A stretch of 55,733 nucleotides of DNA from Bacteroidota bacterium (GCA_016705125.1 JADIYW010000018.1:1-55733), one strand, 5' to 3'; shown: positions 1 to 8,424, counted from the stretch's first letter. Notes: generated from the sequence alone by a model not told the origin. Numbers and translations are program-made.

Positions 1-767
1 TTTTTTAGTTTGAAAAAGCACATAAGATTTTTCTTCAAATCTTTGTAGAGTAGGCACATAATGAGAAAGAATCAAAAATTGCTTATCTCCATAAATTTTT
101 ATTCCAGTACCTTCAGGAAAAACGCCTATATCACTTCCAGGAAACCAACCAAACAAATACCTATTTATATTAACAACTAAATTTTTATCCTCATAAGTTT
201 CACTTATAGAAGTTTTTTTTCTGGTATTTAATGATAGGTCTAGTATTTCTGTATGATGTAAGAATTTATTTTTAATTATATACTTATAGTTGGTTACAAC
301 AACTGTGTCTTTAATTGGCAGGGTTGTTACCTTTGTAATAAATAAATCCTTGTTAGTGTTTCCGAGTTTTGGGCCAATTTCTAATTTCTTGTTAAAATCA
401 TAAAGAGGTTTTTTATCCCTATCAGAAAACCATAAGGAACGTTCATTTATCATTATAGTTAGCGCCATCTTTTATCCATGTTAAAATTTTGTTTTTTCTT
501 CCAATATTTAATGTGGTAACTTCTTTGAAAGTGCCTATAGTTTGTATCAATAAAAACAGGTGGCATTATATTTTTTTCAACTACATACTCAATCATGTTT
601 AGATGCTTTTGAATATCAGTATATGTAAGCAAACTAAATGGAGAACTTTTTGTGAGATTATGACAAACACCACATTTAGTAGTTATAATATTAAATGCAT
701 CAAAAGAATTTTGAGCATAGATGTTTAATGTTAAAAAGACTAAAATTGAAATTGACGAAAAACGCAT
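1..767 (-). pseudogene. Broken cytochrome c / PHM-like copper monooxygenase-type protein, partial
   Basis: Read from 767 leftwards, the first frame gives a signal peptide, a haem-binding CGVCHN (CxxCH) motif and the segments PFSLLTY and MPP, which are typical of the cytochrome c domain found before copper type II ascorbate-dependent monooxygenase-like domains. The frame then runs into nonsense near 526, while the next frame continues sensibly (FKEVTTLN, then ILTWIKDGANYNDK) and stops at 443-445. A third frame continues from about 446 to the window edge and carries YLFGWFPGSD, FPEGTGIKI and LSHYVPT, which resemble the C-terminal monooxygenase-like domain. So one gene is split by two frameshifts and cut by the left edge. 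It overlaps the upstream redoxin gene by 28 bases, suggesting coupled translation. Whether it is a true pseudogene or a sequencing artefact cannot be told here. The catalytic copper ligands cannot be fully checked because the gene is incomplete. Confidence 0.6.
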
Positions 768-1285
768 CCTACAGGTACTTTATAAGGTTGAATAATAATT
801 TCTCCTTTAGTGTATTGATTAATTGCCTCATCAATATAGCTTTTACTTTTTTTATTAGGAGAAAATTCTACGGACATTTCTTTATCATCTAAAGCACCAT
901 AATAAATAACTGCCCCACTTGTATCCAATAAAAAAACCGAAGGTGTAATGTTTGCATTTAATACTTTGGCCAATTCGTTACTAACATCAAATATACTAGT
1001 AATTTTCTTTTTTTGTTTTCCAAATGAATTGAGATATTTTTTAACATCTGACTTTGATATTCCTTTATGAAAGACAAAAACAAAATCAATTTCATCTCCA
1101 AATTTTTTAATTGTTTCATTAATATCATAAGCCTTACTAATGCATAATTTACATGTTGGGCTAAGGAAATAAATAACCTTATTTTTTAATTCATAATCAT
1201 TAGTTACATCTTCTATTTCAATATTATTGAATGATAAAAATAGAGTTGAAAGAAGAATAGTTAAAATAAAATTAAAACTTTTCAT
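740..1285 (-). CDS. Thioredoxin-like redoxin, periplasmic
   Basis: A 181-residue protein with an N-terminal signal peptide (about residues 1-18), so probably exported. The thioredoxin fold is indicated by YFLSPTCKLCISKA (a CxxC pair at the usual active-site place), the cis-proline segment ITPSVFLLD and then VIYYGALDD. The end, KVPVGCVF, matches a tail common in redoxin domains that accompany cytochrome c / copper monooxygenase-like proteins. It lies just upstream of exactly such a gene on the same strand and overlaps it, so the two probably form an operon handling electrons or a metal-thiol reaction in the periplasm. The CxxC spacing suggests a disulfide-active enzyme rather than a plain peroxiredoxin. 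The specific substrate is unknown. Confidence 0.65.
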   Translation of the reverse strand: MKSFNFILTILLSTLFLSFNNIEIEDVTNDYELKNKVIYFLSPTCKLCISKAYDINETIKKFGDEIDFVFVFHKGISKSDVKKYLNSFGKQKKKITSIFDVSNELAKVLNANITPSVFLLDTSGAVIYYGALDDKEMSVEFSPNKKSKSYIDEAINQYTKGEIIIQPYKVPVGCVFRQFQF

Positions 1286-1381
1286 TAAAATAAGGTTTAT
1301 TAATTTATAAAGGTAGGCATAAAATAAATTATAAAAAACCTGTTGAACATATATTTATTTTCTCACCTTCCGGTTAGGTTC

Positions 1382-1419
1382 TTCACCTTTCGATAAACGT
1401 AATAAAACAAAAAGGTGAA
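1382..1419. repeat. Inverted repeat TTCACCTTT / AAAGGTGAA
   Basis: Nine-base perfect inverted repeat, arms 1382-1390 and 1411-1419, spacer 20 bases, in the AT-rich gap between the redoxin gene and the protease remnant. It is not followed by a clear T run, so it is not an obvious terminator. It could be a regulatory site or a scar; apart from it I see nothing in 1286-1559. Confidence 0.4.
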
Positions 1420-1559
1420 AACATATTTTCTAGCCGAAGCAGAAAAAATACGAAAAAACGATTTTATATCCCAAGAGATAAGACTTTAAACTTTGACAAA
1501 ATAAATTTGATTTATACTAGAATTTCCAGACCAACAAGAAAAATTACAGGTATTTTTAA

Positions 1560-1793
1560 ATTGAAACTGCAAATGGTATTATTTAGACTGAAGAATTTGA
1601 ATTAGATATGTTTTCATCGCTTGGTTTGACAAAAGAAAAATTTCAAATTCAGGTTTACGACTTCTTAACACACGGAATTTTCTCTTATTATAATGGGCTT
1701 CTTGGCCTTGATTTTCTAGAAGGAACTAAATATTGTATAGTCGCATTGGAAAATACAATAACACTATCGCAATGTAAGAAGCATTACTATTAA
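1560..1793 (+). pseudogene. Remnant of retropepsin-like aspartic protease
   Basis: Reading in the frame of 1560, the translation IETANGII, an in-frame TAG at 1584-1586, then TEEFELDMFSSLG, FQIQVYDF and GLLGLDFLEG resembles the C-terminal half of bacterial retropepsin-like aspartic proteases. In that family the flap region is followed by a conserved hydrophobic-hydrophobic-G-hydrophobic-L-G-x-D-F motif. The N-terminal part with the catalytic DTGA is absent, and upstream there are stops in all frames, so this is a decayed fragment. An intact reading from the ATG at 1608 would give only 61 residues without the catalytic site. Identification is by motif only. Confidence 0.45.
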
Positions 1794-1975
1794 TATTTTT
1801 CCTAACAGAATGTTAGTTAATCAGCAAACCCTATTTTAAAAAATCATAAATTATTTTAAAATGAGCTTTAAACGATAATTTTAACACTAAAAAAACAATA
1901 ACAATAATTTCTTAAGGAAAAAAATGAATTTATTAAACAATTTGGAATGTAATTTTGTCATTCAATATAAATACA

Positions 1976-2482
1976 ATGAATTTAAAATTATATACTATTA
2001 CAATGCTTTCCATTTTGGGTATGGTTGCATGTAAATATTCAGACAAATACAAGAAATTCACTTCAGCCCATGATTTCTCGGTGGAATACCCTCCTTATTT
2101 GCAAAAATCAAACAACCTTCATCCGTCAGCACTTGTGCAGGCCAAAAACGATTATCGAGATATTTATTTTGTTGCTGGTCTTTATGATAAGGGGACAGAC
2201 TCAAATGCATTCAATACTTTTTGTGATACTACTATTCAAAATTTAGAAAAATTTATCCGTGAACCCTTAATTGAGAAAGACTCAAGTTTTACCTTGAATA
2301 ATTTACCAGTTCGTGAAATTTTACTTACTGGAACAATTGAAGAAAAAAGGATATTGTACGTAATTAATTTCTATAACGGAAGAGACAAATACTACCAAAC
2401 CTGTGGTTGGTTTTTTAGGTCGAAAAGAAATCTTTGGGAAAATGATATAAAAAAGTCGTGTCGTTCATTAATTGAGTTGTAA
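1976..2482 (+). CDS. Putative lipoprotein of unknown function
   Basis: A 168-residue protein starting at the ATG at 1976; a TTG seven codons upstream is possible but would put a polar stretch before the signal peptide. The N-terminus is a signal peptide ending in a lipobox-like GMVAC, so the mature protein is probably lipid-anchored at the Cys near residue 19. The rest is mixed alpha/beta with no motif I recognise. It is expressed in the same direction as the mevalonate operon but is separated by 77 bases containing a long T run, so it is probably a separate transcript. Confidence 0.6.
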   Translation: MNLKLYTITMLSILGMVACKYSDKYKKFTSAHDFSVEYPPYLQKSNNLHPSALVQAKNDYRDIYFVAGLYDKGTDSNAFNTFCDTTIQNLEKFIREPLIEKDSSFTLNNLPVREILLTGTIEEKRILYVINFYNGRDKYYQTCGWFFRSKRNLWENDIKKSCRSLIEL

Positions 2483-2559
2483 AAAAAAACTAATTTTATC
2501 TAAACAATGCAACCCTTCTGTTGTTTTTTTTATTTATGCTTAAAGAACAAATATACTAA

Positions 2560-3597
2560 ATGTCTAAATCAGAAATCCATATCGAAAATATAGAAACAGC
2601 GGCTTCAAGGAAACAGGATCATATAGAATTGGCACTAAAATCTCAAATTGACACCAATGAGTTGGATAAACGATTTAGCTACGAACCATTATTTGCTGCG
2701 CATCCATCAGAAAAACTAGCTCCTTTTTCTTTTTTAGGTAAAATTGTTCAAACCCCAATTTGGGTATCGAGCATGACAGGTGGCACCGAAAAAGCCAATA
2801 AAATAAATAAAAATTTAGCACTCGTTTGCCAAAAGTTTGGAATGGGCATGGGCTTGGGTTCTTGTCGTTCCATTTTAGACGGTAATGAACGACTGCCTGA
2901 TTTCGACTTGCGCAATATTATAGGCGATGATTTGCCCTTTTATGCCAACTTGGGTATTGCTCAACTAGAAAATATTTTGGAAAATAATGCTTATGATAAA
3001 ATAGACAATTTAGTACATAAGTTAAAAGCAGATGGACTAATCATTCATGTAAATCCTTTTCAAGAATGGTTGCAGCCAGAAGGCGATGTACTAAAAAATC
3101 CACCGATTGAGACTATTCAGAAATTATTAGAAATAACTGACCTAAGTATTATTGTAAAAGAAGTGGGACAAGGATTTGGCAAAGAAAGTTTAAAGGCACT
3201 TATCCAACTACCAATAGATGCTATTGAATTTGCAGCGGCAGGAGGTACCAATTTCTCTAAATTAGAACTATTAAGACAAAACAATAATTTACCTAATTAT
3301 TTCGATGACCTTACCAGAATTGGACACTCGGCCAAAGAAATGGTTGAAAACACGAATTTATTGCTTACCGAATTAGGCGAATCAGCCCTTTGTAATCAAT
3401 TTATCATTTCGGGTGGTGTGAGAAATTTTCTCGATGGTTATTTTCTTACAAAAAAATTATATTCAAATGCCGTTTTTGGAATGGCGTCTGGTTTGTTGTC
3501 TTATGCCGATAAATCCTATGAAGCATTAGAACAATTTGTAGAGGCGCAAATCGAAGGGCTTAAATTAGCGAATGCATACTTAACTATTAATGAATAA
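2560..3597 (+). CDS. fni: Isopentenyl-diphosphate delta-isomerase, type 2
   Basis: A 345-residue FMN- and NAD(P)H-dependent enzyme that interconverts IPP and DMAPP. It shows the family N-terminal signature RKQDHIEL (residues 17-24), the phosphate/flavin region PIWVSSMTGGTEKAN, the glycine-rich GMGLGSCRS segment, the VKEVGQGFG strand and the C-terminal ISGGVRNFLDG phosphate-binding loop. Length matches the family. It is the first gene of the mevalonate operon, with the next gene only 3 bases away, so its presence here confirms that the cluster feeds isoprenoid synthesis. Cytoplasmic. Confidence 0.93.
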   Translation: MSKSEIHIENIETAASRKQDHIELALKSQIDTNELDKRFSYEPLFAAHPSEKLAPFSFLGKIVQTPIWVSSMTGGTEKANKINKNLALVCQKFGMGMGLGSCRSILDGNERLPDFDLRNIIGDDLPFYANLGIAQLENILENNAYDKIDNLVHKLKADGLIIHVNPFQEWLQPEGDVLKNPPIETIQKLLEITDLSIIVKEVGQGFGKESLKALIQLPIDAIEFAAAGGTNFSKLELLRQNNNLPNYFDDLTRIGHSAKEMVENTNLLLTELGESALCNQFIISGGVRNFLDGYFLTKKLYSNAVFGMASGLLSYADKSYEALEQFVEAQIEGLKLANAYLTINE

Positions 3598-3600
3598 ACA

Positions 3601-4926
3601 ATGAGTAAAACAATTAAAGGGTACTCTAAACTCTCGAAAGAAGAAAAAATTGATTGGTTAGTTAAAAATTATCTTAATGATGACCGAAGCATAAAAAGCG
3701 AAATAATGTCGTATTGGCACGAAGACAATGCGGTACAGAATCGATTTGATGAATTTAGCGAAAACACATTGACCAATTTCTATATGCCATTTGGTGTGGC
3801 GCCCAATTTTTTAATCAACGGAAAAACATATTGTATTCCGATGGTGATTGAAGAAAGTTCGGTGGTGGCAGCCATGTCAAAATCAGGTAAATTTTGGCAA
3901 GATAAAGGTGGTTTCAAAACTGAGGTAATAAGCACTACCAAAATTGGACAAGTACATTTTTCCTTTTTCGGCGACAAAGCATTGTTAAAATCCTATTTCC
4001 CATCTTTAAAAGCACAATTGCTCGAAGGTGGCAAATATCTAACCGTTAATATGGATAGCCGTGGTGGTGGCGTTTTGGATATTGAATTGGTTGATTTAAC
4101 TGAAAAAGAAGATGGTTATTTTCAGCTAAAAGTAAGTTTCGAAACCTGTGATTCGATGGGTGCAAACTTTATCAATACTGTTTTGGAGGAATATGCCAAT
4201 TTATTAAAAGAAATAATTTGTACTGAAAATGGATTTACCGAAAAAGTAAGCATTATCATGTCTATTGTTTCAAATTATACACCCGATTGTCTTGTAAGGG
4301 CTTGGGTAGAGTGCAAGGTAGAAGAACTTGGAGAAGTATCGGGTATTTCGGCAGCAGATTTTGCACAAAAATTTAAAATGGGTGTAAGAATTGCAGAAGT
4401 AGATCCGCACCGAGCTGCAACGCACAATAAAGGCATTTATAATGGTGTAGATGCAGTAATTATCGCTACCGGAAACGACTTTAGAGCGGTAGAGGCTTGC
4501 GGGCACGTATATGCAGCTAAGGATGGGCATTACGGTAGCTTAAGCCATTGCTCAGTTGAGAATGGCATTTTTAAGTTTTGGATTGATTTACCACTTGCAG
4601 TAGGTACTGTTGGTGGACTTACACAATTGCATCCAATGGTAAAACATAGTCACGAAATATTGGGCAATCCAGAAGCAAAAGCGCTTATGGAAATATGTGC
4701 CGTTGCTGGTCTTGCTCAAAATTTTGCTGCTCTACGTGCACTTACTACCGTAGGCATTCAACAAGGACACATGAAAATGCATTTACTCAATATCCTTAAT
4801 TATATGGAAGCTACAAATCAAGAAAAGGACTATGCGCTTACTTATTTTATTGATAAAATAGTTTCTTATACAACAGTTAGAGTGATGTTGGATCAATATA
4901 GAAGTGTACACAAAACAGCAAAATAA
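3601..4926 (+). CDS. mvaA: Hydroxymethylglutaryl-CoA reductase, class II
   Basis: A 441-residue soluble HMG-CoA reductase that makes mevalonate from HMG-CoA. It has no membrane domain, as expected for bacterial class II enzymes. The catalytic elements are visible: the glutamate in VIEESSVVAAMSKSG (about residues 84-85), the lysine in ATHNKGIYNGVDA, the aspartate in ATGNDFRAVE and the histidine in QQGHMKMH near the C-terminus. DSMGANFIN is the substrate-binding DxMGxN segment. It sits 3 bases after the isomerase and 8 bases before the GYDIA kinase, so it is the committed step of this operon. Whether it prefers NADH or NADPH cannot be told from what I can see. HMG-CoA synthase is not in this window. 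Confidence 0.93.
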   Translation: MSKTIKGYSKLSKEEKIDWLVKNYLNDDRSIKSEIMSYWHEDNAVQNRFDEFSENTLTNFYMPFGVAPNFLINGKTYCIPMVIEESSVVAAMSKSGKFWQDKGGFKTEVISTTKIGQVHFSFFGDKALLKSYFPSLKAQLLEGGKYLTVNMDSRGGGVLDIELVDLTEKEDGYFQLKVSFETCDSMGANFINTVLEEYANLLKEIICTENGFTEKVSIIMSIVSNYTPDCLVRAWVECKVEELGEVSGISAADFAQKFKMGVRIAEVDPHRAATHNKGIYNGVDAVIIATGNDFRAVEACGHVYAAKDGHYGSLSHCSVENGIFKFWIDLPLAVGTVGGLTQLHPMVKHSHEILGNPEAKALMEICAVAGLAQNFAALRALTTVGIQQGHMKMHLLNILNYMEATNQEKDYALTYFIDKIVSYTTVRVMLDQYRSVHKTAK

Positions 4927-4934
4927 TTTTTTAA

Positions 4935-5852
4935 ATGCCTGATAGTCAATATTTTCATTCCAATGGAAAACTCCTTTTATCAGGCGAATATTTTGTGTTA
5001 GATGGTGCAGTGGCATTGGCCATCCCGACCAAATTTGGTCAGAGTTTATTTGTAAGGCAAAATAGTGAAAAACAAATTTCTTGGAGGAGTTTGGATGAAA
5101 AAAACGAGAAATGGTTTTTTGGTCGCTTTGATTTAGAGCATCTTGAAAGTATCGAATCAAACGATTTGGAAATAGCTGAAAATTTGGTTAAAATTTTTAG
5201 CTATTTAAAAGCAATAAAACCGACCCTTTTTGAAATAGGCTGGGATTTTCAAACCCGTTTAGAATTTCCTAAAAACTGGGGCTTGGGCACAAGTTCCACG
5301 TTTATTGCAAATTTGGCCAAGTGGGCAAATATTGATGCTTACGAATTGCTTGCCAATAGTTTTGGTGGCAGTGGCTATGATATAGCTTGTGCATTTAATA
5401 ATCAGCCATTATTTTTTAGTCAAAAATCAGAAGCAAGAAGTATCACACTATTGGATTGGGCGCCTATTTTCAGCCAAAATATCTATTTCATTTACCTCGA
5501 AAAGAAAAAAAATAGTAGAGAAGGCATTCAATCCTATCGCAACAAAGGACTTGCACCTTCTTCCTTAATAGATGAAATTTCGGACATCAGTAATACCTTG
5601 GTGGATACAAATTCGCAAACAACATTTTGTGCCGCTATTGAAAAACATGAAGAAATTATTTCAACCTATTTGGGTATTGAAAAAGTAAAATCGCTTTATT
5701 TTTCAGACTTTTTCGGAAGCATAAAATCTTTAGGTGCTTGGGGCGGCGATTTTGTAATGGCAGTGTCTGAAAAGAATGAAAAGGAAACGAAAGCATATTT
5801 TAATAAAAAAGGATATTCGACCATATTGTCGTGGAACGAAATGGTATTATAA
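4935..5852 (+). CDS. GHMP kinase, GYDIA family
   Basis: A 305-residue GHMP-superfamily small-molecule kinase. It has the N-terminal GKLLLSGEYFVLDG motif 1, the ATP-binding motif 2 GLGTSSTF (around residue 117) and the family-defining GGSGYDIACAF. GYDIA proteins occur in Bacteroidota mevalonate clusters. This operon has a mevalonate kinase and a decarboxylase but no classical phosphomevalonate kinase, so I infer that this protein phosphorylates mevalonate 5-phosphate. That role is inference; the sequence shows only the GHMP fold. The C-terminal motif 3 GAWGGDFVMAV is present, so it should be an active kinase. Confidence 0.85.
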   Translation: MPDSQYFHSNGKLLLSGEYFVLDGAVALAIPTKFGQSLFVRQNSEKQISWRSLDEKNEKWFFGRFDLEHLESIESNDLEIAENLVKIFSYLKAIKPTLFEIGWDFQTRLEFPKNWGLGTSSTFIANLAKWANIDAYELLANSFGGSGYDIACAFNNQPLFFSQKSEARSITLLDWAPIFSQNIYFIYLEKKKNSREGIQSYRNKGLAPSSLIDEISDISNTLVDTNSQTTFCAAIEKHEEIISTYLGIEKVKSLYFSDFFGSIKSLGAWGGDFVMAVSEKNEKETKAYFNKKGYSTILSWNEMVL

Positions 5853-5862
5853 ATTTATATAA

Positions 5863-6896
5863 ATGAAAAAAATTACTTGGAAAAGTCCTTCGAATATTGC
5901 GCTTATCAAATATTGGGGCAAGCATGGCAATCAATTACCAAATAACCCATCCATCAGTTTTACCTTGTCAAATGCATTTACTACCATGGAATTGCAATAT
6001 GAACCAAAATCCGATGATGGAAAAATAAGCCTTTCATTCGAATTTGAAGGTAAAACAAACCAGCCATTTGAAGACAAAATTGAACGATTTCTCATCAAAA
6101 TACTCGATCAATTTCCGTTTTTAAGTGCATTTCACTTGGTAATAAAATCCGAAAATTCGTTTCCACACTCCACCGGAATTGCCTCCTCAGCATCATCCAT
6201 GAGCGCATTAGCGCTTTGTCTTTGCAGTATGGAACAAAATGAAACTGGAAATCTTTCTCAAAAAGAAGATTTTTTTCAAAAAGCCTCCACCATCGCACGT
6301 TTAGGTTCTGGAAGTGCCTGTCGATCGGTTTATCCCATTTTGGGACAATGGGGATATCAAGAGACCATTAGTGGCAGTTCTGATGAATTTGCAATTCCTT
6401 ATTCGCAAAATATACATCCTATTTTTAATACCTTCCAGGATGCTATTTTAATTGTAAGCAAAAAGAAAAATCTGTTTCAAGTACCGCAGGCCATGGATTA
6501 ATGGACAATAATCCATTTGCATCTTCACGATATTTACAAGCAAATGAACATCTTTCTATTTTATTATCATGTTTAAATAACGGAGATTTAAACCAATTTG
6601 GTAGCATAGTTGAAAAAGAAGCATTAACTTTGCATGCGTTGATGATGATGTCCGAACCGTCGTTTATACTTTTAAAACCAAATACGTTAAGTATTATTGA
6701 AAAAGTACAAGCATTTAGGGCAGCAACAAAAACACCACTTTTTTTTACATTGGATGCGGGACCAAATGTACATTTACTTTATCCCGAAGCATTTAAAGAA
6801 GAAGTGGAAACATTTATCGAATTAGAATTGTTATTACATTGTGAGCAAGGATTTTGGATAAAAGATAAAGTCGGAAATGGACCAATAAAATTGTAA
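5863..6896 (+). CDS. mvaD: Mevalonate diphosphate decarboxylase, frameshifted
   Basis: The reaction is ATP-dependent decarboxylation of mevalonate diphosphate to IPP. The first frame starts with KSPSNIALIKYWGK, then has STGIASSASSMSALA and RLGSGSACRS, and ends wrongly at 6501. The second frame continues from about 6471 with SVSSTAGHGLMDNNPFA and then FFTLDAGPNVHLLYP, which contains the catalytic aspartate. Adding one A to the A5 run at 6466-6470 joins the two into one protein of about 344 residues, the usual family length. The two pieces should be read as one gene. A real mutation in this essential pathway step is less likely than an indel error. The stop is one base before the mevalonate kinase start. 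Confidence 0.9.
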
Positions 6897-6897
6897 A

Positions 6898-7848
6898 ATG
6901 GAACAAAACGAACAAGCATTTCATAGCAAAATTCTTCTTTTTGGAGAATACTCCATCATTCAGGAGTCTATGGGCTTATCGGTTCCCTATAAAAATTTTG
7001 AAGGTCAACTCACCTTTTCACCTACCGAAAATCTCGACCCAAATTTTACTGAAAAATCAAATGAGCACTTACTCAACTTTTCTTTTTACCTAAAAGAGAA
7101 ATTAGAAAATAAGGAATTGGAAATTGATTTTGATTTAATTGCTTTTCAAAAGGATATTGAAAACGGTATTTTCTTTGAATCCAATATTCCTCAGGGATTT
7201 GGAGTAGGCAGTTCAGGCGCATTGGTAGCGGCAGTTTATCACCGTTACGCGCTTAATAAAATTGACTTAGAAAACGATAATATAAAAGAAAACATTTTGT
7301 TGCTAAAATCTATTTTGGCCAAGATGGAATCTTATTTTCATGGTTCAAGTTCAGGCGTAGATCCTTTAATTTGCTACTTGAATTTACCGCTTTTGATTAC
7401 TTCAAAAAATAATATTGAACCGGTAAAAGTGTCGATGAAAAATGGTGGAAAAGGTGCTATCTTTTTGATAGATACTGGTCTTGCCCGTAAAACAGAGCCT
7501 TTGGTAAAATATTATATGCAAAGAATGGAAGAAGGCACTTACCGAGAATTTGTTGAAAAGCAATTAAAGCCATTTACAAACAATTGTATTCAGGCTTTTT
7601 TGGCTGGCGACCACGAAACACTTTTTGGCTATCTAACCAAATTGTCAAAGTTCCAATTCGAACATTTCAAACCCATGATTCCTAAATTATTCAATAAAAT
7701 TTGGAAGCGTGGATTGGATAGTGGCGAGTTTTACCTTAAATTATGTGGAGCTGGTGGTGGCGGATATATTTTGGGCTTTACCCAAAATTACGAAAAAGCA
7801 CAAAAGCACCTAAAAGGACACAAAGTAGAAGTGTTGTGCGCACTTTAA
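6898..7848 (+). CDS. mvk: Mevalonate kinase, GHMP family
   Basis: A 316-residue GHMP kinase. Motif 1 is SKILLFGEYSII, motif 2 is PQGFGVGSSGALVAA (about residues 99-113), followed by the substrate-site segment FHGSSSGVDPLICY, and motif 3 is LCGAGGGGYILGF near the C-terminus. SSGVDP fits mevalonate kinase, where the aspartate is catalytic. It is the last gene of the mevalonate operon, one base after the decarboxylase. With HMG-CoA reductase, the GYDIA kinase, the decarboxylase and the isomerase it completes mevalonate to DMAPP. It was chosen as mevalonate kinase rather than the GYDIA protein because of its closer motif match. Confidence 0.85.
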   Translation: MEQNEQAFHSKILLFGEYSIIQESMGLSVPYKNFEGQLTFSPTENLDPNFTEKSNEHLLNFSFYLKEKLENKELEIDFDLIAFQKDIENGIFFESNIPQGFGVGSSGALVAAVYHRYALNKIDLENDNIKENILLLKSILAKMESYFHGSSSGVDPLICYLNLPLLITSKNNIEPVKVSMKNGGKGAIFLIDTGLARKTEPLVKYYMQRMEEGTYREFVEKQLKPFTNNCIQAFLAGDHETLFGYLTKLSKFQFEHFKPMIPKLFNKIWKRGLDSGEFYLKLCGAGGGGYILGFTQNYEKAQKHLKGHKVEVLCAL

Positions 7849-7923
7849 TTTGCATTCAAGCAATTTTTAATTTTACCTTTTAATTAATTTGACAAAAAGC
7901 AACTAATATTGGAAATAGATGCT

Positions 7924-7931
7924 TAATTTTG
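7924..7931 (+). promoter_or_regulatory. Likely -7 element for tRNA-Arg
   Basis: TAATTTTG matches the Bacteroidota TAnnTTTG -7 element and ends 12 bases before the tRNA. No well-spaced -33 TTG is seen; TTGs occur at 7889 and 7909 but at poor distances. Confidence 0.4.
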
Positions 7932-7943
7932 TGGGAAATTATT

Positions 7944-8017
7944 GGCTGCGTAGTTCAATTGGATAGAATATCAGATTTCGGCTCTGAGGGTTAGGGGTTC
8001 GAATCCCTTCGCGGTCA
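7944..8017 (+). tRNA. tRNA-Arg (anticodon TCG)
   Basis: A 74-base cloverleaf. Acceptor strands are GGCTGCG and CGCGGTC with two G-U pairs; the anticodon stem TCAGA/TCTGA closes a TTTCGGC loop with anticodon TCG, decoding CGA (and CGG/CGN by wobble). The T arm is AGGGG TTCGAAT CCCTT, and the D arm contains AGTTCAATTGGATAGA. CCA is not encoded: the discriminator A is followed by CAAAA. It stands between the mevalonate operon and the palindrome array. Confidence 0.93.
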
Positions 8018-8021
8018 CAAA

Positions 8022-8062
8022 AGAAGGATTTTTCAGGTTTGGCTTGGAAAGTCCTTTTTTTT
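8022..8062 (+). terminator. Terminator after tRNA-Arg
   Basis: AAGGATTT (from 8024) pairs with AAAGTCCTT (8048-8056) with one G-U pair, followed by an eight-base T run. Typical intrinsic terminator just after the tRNA. Confidence 0.6.
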
Positions 8063-8072
8063 GTTTTCAAAA

Positions 8073-8424
8073 TGAATTATAAATATCCTTAATTCAGTTT
8101 TTGACGTTTTTTTGAATTATAAATTTCCATAGTTCATTTTCTTGAATTATAGATATTCTTATTTCAGTTTTTGGCTATTTTTTTTTGAATTATTTCTTAT
8201 TTCAGTTTTTGGCTATTTTTTGAATTATAAATTTCCATAGTTCATTTTCTTGAATTATATAATTCCTTAATTCAGTTTTTGGCTATTTTTTGAATTATAA
8301 ATTTCCATAGTTCATTTTCTTGAATTATATAATTCCTTAATTCAGTTTTTAGCTATTTTTTGAATTATATTTTTTTTAAATTCATTTTATTTCGTATTTT
8401 TGAATTATAAAATAAATTTTTAAA
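8073..8424. repeat. Array of ~10 imperfect 24-bp palindromes upstream of fic
   Basis: Copies begin with TGAATTAT and end with TTCA, each 24 bases, at 8073, 8113, 8143, 8221, 8251, 8291, 8321 and 8361. A shortened 19-base copy starts at 8186 and a half-copy at 8401 abuts the start codon of the Fic gene. Each copy is an inverted repeat (TGAATTAT against ATnnTTCA); in two copies the core GAATTATATAATTC is a perfect palindrome. Two sub-types alternate: one with AAATTTCCATAG in the middle, one with ATAATTCCTTAA. They are separated alternately by 6 bases (TTTTCT) and 16 bases (GTTTTTGGCTATTTTT), giving a 70-base super-repeat; 8221 and 8291 start the two nearly identical copies. This is more like a cluster of protein-binding sites than a CRISPR array. 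No other gene or RNA is visible in the stretch. Confidence 0.85.

Noticed and set aside
695..892. Small plus-strand ORF over the redoxin gene
   Set aside because: It is antisense to the redoxin and cytochrome genes, has no recognisable motif and is explained by AT-rich shadow frames.
2500..2545. Terminator after the first lipoprotein gene
   Set aside because: Only a CAAC/GTTG pairing before the T run; too weak to call.
6460..6475. Programmed frameshift in mvaD
   Set aside because: The A-rich site could be slippery, but there is no downstream pseudoknot or stop-codon context I can see, and other genes in the window show similar breaks, so an indel is the simpler explanation.
8073..8424. CRISPR array
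   Set aside because: The copies have near-identical short linkers instead of unique spacers, the units are themselves palindromic, and no cas genes lie nearby.
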